Shown here: positions 61,551 through 64,000 of the stretch, piece after piece
Numbering within the stretch: the stretch's first letter is position 1
Layout of the letters: each line of letters opens with the position of its first letter
Assembly: GCA_023055355.1 (NCBI GenBank)
Contig: JALJCS010000001.1
Span: 95,527,381 to 95,591,380 of the forward strand
Direction: 5' to 3'
Source of the DNA: Agelaius tricolor
Lineage: Eukaryota; Chordata; Aves; Passeriformes; Icteridae
DNA length: 64,000 bases
Notes under the pieces: generated by a model
The model's input: only the letters and a program-made list of their open reading frames with translations
Database searches by the model: none
What the model was told of the DNA's origin: nothing
Made by a program: the position numbers and the translations under genes

Positions 61551-63444
61551 TGGTGGGCTGACCTTGGCTGGATGCTGGGTGCCCACCAAAGCTGCTGCAT
61601 TGCTCCCCTTCTCAGCTGAACAGAGAAGAGAAAATACAGTGAAAGGCTCCTGGATTGAGATAAGGGCAGGGAGAAACAACTGAGCAGTTACTGTCATGGG
61701 CTGTACTCAATGTGGGGAAAAATTAATTTATTATCAATGAAATCAGAGTAGAATAAAGAGAAATAAAACCAGGTATTAAAAATCTTCTCACCACCCCACC
61801 CTTCTTCCTGGAGTTAGCTTTACTCCCAATTTTCTTTATCTCCTCACCCTGAGCACCTCAGGAGTACAGAGAATGAGGGCAGTGGTCAGTTCATCACATA
61901 TTGTCTCTGCTGCTCCTTCCTCCCCAGGGGAAGTTGTTTTCAAGCTCTTCCCCTGCTCCAGTGAGGGTCCTTATACCATGGGAGACAGTCCTCCACAAAC
62001 TTCTCAATATGGGTCCTTCCCATGGGTTGCAGTTCTTCATGAACTGTCCCAGTGTGGGTCACAGAATCAGAACCACCTTGTTAGGATTGGAACAGAGCTC
62101 TGGAGATCATCCAGTCCAACACCTCTGGTCACCTAGAGCAGGTTACACAGAAACACATCCAGGTGGATATTGAATTTCTCCAGAGAGAGAGAACAGCCTT
62201 CCTGGGCAGCCTGTTCCAGTGCTCTGCCACCCTCAACATAAGAAAGTTCTACCTCATATTGAGGTGAAGCTTCTTGTGTTTTAGTTTGTGGCCTTTGCTC
62301 TTTTTTCTGTTGCTGGACACCCCTGTAAAAATTCTGACACCATCCTCTTGATAACAACCTTTGAGATATTTATATGTATTAATGAGATACATATTTTAGT
62401 CTCAGTGCTCTCTAGACTAAACAGGCTCACTTGCCTCAGTCTCTCCTCATAAGAGAGCTGCTCCAGACCTGTCATCTTCATGCTCTGCTGATGGAACCTT
62501 TCCAGTAGCTCCCAGTCTTTCTTGCACTGAGGAGCCTAGAACCGGACATGGCACTCCAGATGTGGCCTCACTAGGGCTGAACAGAGGGGCAGGATCACTT
62601 CCCTTGACCCGCTGGCCACTCTTCCTGATGGAATACTGATGGAACAGGATATTACTGGCCTCTCTGTCTGCAAGGGCACTGCCAGCTCATGGTCAGACTG
62701 TTATCCACCAAAGCTCCCATGTCCTTTTCAGCAGAACTGCTGTCTAGTAGGTCAGCCCCCAATGTGAATTTGGAGTAATTCCTCTCCGTGTGCAGGATGC
62801 TACACTTGCCCTTGTTGAACCTCATTAGGTCCCTTCCACATGGTGCAGTCTTTCAGGCACAGCCTGCTCCATTGTGGGGCTCTTATGAGGTCAGCAAGTC
62901 CTTCCAGCAAACGTGTTCTGGCATGGGCTTCTCCTTCTGGGGCGCCACAGGTCCTGCCTGGAACCTGCTCCAGTATGGGCTTCCCACAGTGTCAGTGTCC
63001 TTCAGACCTGCTCTGCCCTAGGGTCCTTCAGGGGCTGCAGGCAGAAATCTGCTCCTCTGTGGATTTCCACAATCTGCAGAGTGACAGCCTGCCTCACCAC
63101 AGTTTTCACCACAGGGAAGACCAGGAATGGACTGGAATCTCTGCTCTGGTGCCTGGCAGAGTTTTGTCTCTCACACATTCTCGTTCCTCTCTGCAGCTGC
63201 AGGCTGTTGTGCCATTCCAACACACACAACCCCCAACCCCAGCCACCACCCCTTGTTAAATGTGTTATCCCCCAGTCACTGCCACCACTGCTGATGGGCT
63301 CAGCCTTGGCCAATGGCAGGTCTGTCTTGAAACCAGATGGAGCGGACTCTGTTGGACACAGGAGAAGTGTCTGGCAGCTTCCCACAGAAATCACACTTGT
63401 AGCTCCCCCATTACCAAAGCCTTGCCATGCAAACCGAATACAAT
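61551..63444. mobile_element. Dispersed avian repeat (tentatively LTR-like), split by a CR1
   Basis: Two parts (61551-62060 and 62829-63444) read as one element once the CR1 between them is removed. The left part opens with TGGTGGGCTGACCTTGGCTG. The interior is a series of degenerate units built on a CTGCTCCAGTRTGGG-like and GGTCCTTC-like core. The end is GCCTTGCCATGCAAACCGAA then TACAA. I recognise it as a dispersed bird-genome repeat, and the length and TG start suggest a solo LTR, but I saw no clear target-site duplication. No coding region is present. Confidence 0.6.
62061..62828 (-). mobile_element. CR1 LINE, 5'-truncated, nested in the dispersed repeat
   Basis: Starts with the CR1 3' end in reverse (ACAGAATCAGAACCACCTTG, TTAGGATTGGAACAGAGCTC, ATCATCCAGTCCAACACCTC) and runs through the CR1 3' region, including GCACTCCAGATGTGGCCTCA, to CTTGTTGAACCTCATTAGG. 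At that point the host repeat resumes. It has only the last 770 nt of a CR1 and cannot be active. It looks younger than the 60.4-kb fragment. Confidence 0.9.
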
Positions 63445-64000
63445 TTGCCATCTTATTTAAGGTACATCAGAAGATCTGTTCATATTAAAAAGTTAGATTT
63501 CAGAATAGCTGGATATAGTTCAAGGGAGTAAGTTACTTTTTAAAATATTGAAATGAGCATAGTGTTTTATGTAATCGAATTTTGCATTTCAAAAGTACTA
63601 CTAGAAGAAGAAAAGAGTAACAGTTACTGACAACTTTAAAAAGTAGAATGATGCCTAATGTAAACTGCAGGGCACAAGTCTCTTATTTAGCCCTGGAATA
63701 AGTGCTAAAGATGTATAGCTATACTGTGTGACGTTGTTTTAAAATTATGTAAGTAAAGCTCAGTTGTTTATTCAAGTGAAATCCTTCTATGGCAAAAATA
63801 AGAAATTCTCAGGCCTGTCATGTGCAACTGCATGTTCCCTAACTGCCTCATCTGCTGGCTCCTGAGGAGCCACATAAATTTGCAGTTATTTCTTGAGAAT
63901 CTGACAGCTATTATGCAGCTTGACTCATGCCTTAAATATTAATGGAAAGTTAACTGTGTCATTGTCCTCCTTTCTTCTTGTGACTTATAATCTTAAAATA

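Larger units (their letters stand above)
61483..64000 (+). other. Intron 45 (3' part outside the window)
   Basis: Most of it is the dispersed element at 61551-63444 and the CR1 inserted into it. The final 550 nt are ordinary AT-rich intron. No TSPN exon is present. Open frames of up to 191 codons at 62.8-63.5 kb come from the GC-richer repeat. Confidence 0.8.

Noticed and set aside
62788..63488. Overlapping open frames of up to 191 codons at the right end
   Set aside because: They lie in the GC-richer dispersed repeat in three frames at once, with no domain and no similarity to the expected TSPN region.
1..64000. A novel defence, mobile or operon-like system
   Set aside because: The window is the interior of one eukaryotic matrix gene. 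No CRISPR, toxin, phage or clustered prokaryote-like genes are present.

Overview
The window lies inside one large vertebrate gene on the plus strand: the middle part of COL12A1, the alpha-1 chain of type XII collagen, a fibril-associated (FACIT) extracellular-matrix collagen. The source is almost certainly a bird. Introns are AT-rich and carry copies of CR1, the dominant avian LINE, some with the typical 3' tail of repeated ATTCTRTGA-like units. A second dispersed element near the right end also looks avian. I cannot name the species.

I mapped 45 coding exons between 4592 and 61482. Every intron is GT-AG and every junction keeps the reading frame. The exons sum to 7,452 nt, exactly 2,484 codons, with no stop or frameshift, so the gene looks intact. 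Both ends are missing: the signal-peptide and 5' UTR exons lie upstream, and the laminin-G/TSPN-like domain, triple helices and C-terminal domain lie downstream.

Domain order from left to right: FN3-1 (exons 1-2), a linker (3), vWA1 (4-6), FN3-2 (7), vWA2 (8, one exon), FN3-3 to FN3-7 (9-13, one exon each), FN3-8 (14-15), vWA3 (16-19), FN3-9 to FN3-12 (20-27), a 27-nt microexon (28), FN3-13 to FN3-18 (29-40), a proline-rich linker (41), and vWA4 (42-45). That is 18 FN3 and 4 vWA domains, the known layout of the collagen XII NC3 region. Exons 1-15 (1,162 codons) are the part present only in the long XIIA form. The short XIIB form is expected to splice from the upstream signal-peptide exon straight to exon 16 at 35660.

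Non-coding content: a 4.6-kb intron end at the left (old CR1 piece, TA microsatellite, hairpins), an 11.2-kb intron (15599-26822) holding an internally deleted CR1, a CR1 in reverse orientation inside the FN3-8 intron, a 28-nt T run, a (GAAA)13 microsatellite in a vWA4 intron, an old CR1 fragment near 60.4 kb, and at 61.55-63.44 kb a dispersed element with internal degenerate tandem units that is split by a CR1 insertion. I found no second gene, tRNA, rRNA or CRISPR array, and nothing that looks like a new biological system. The points of interest are exon architecture, splicing and repeats.
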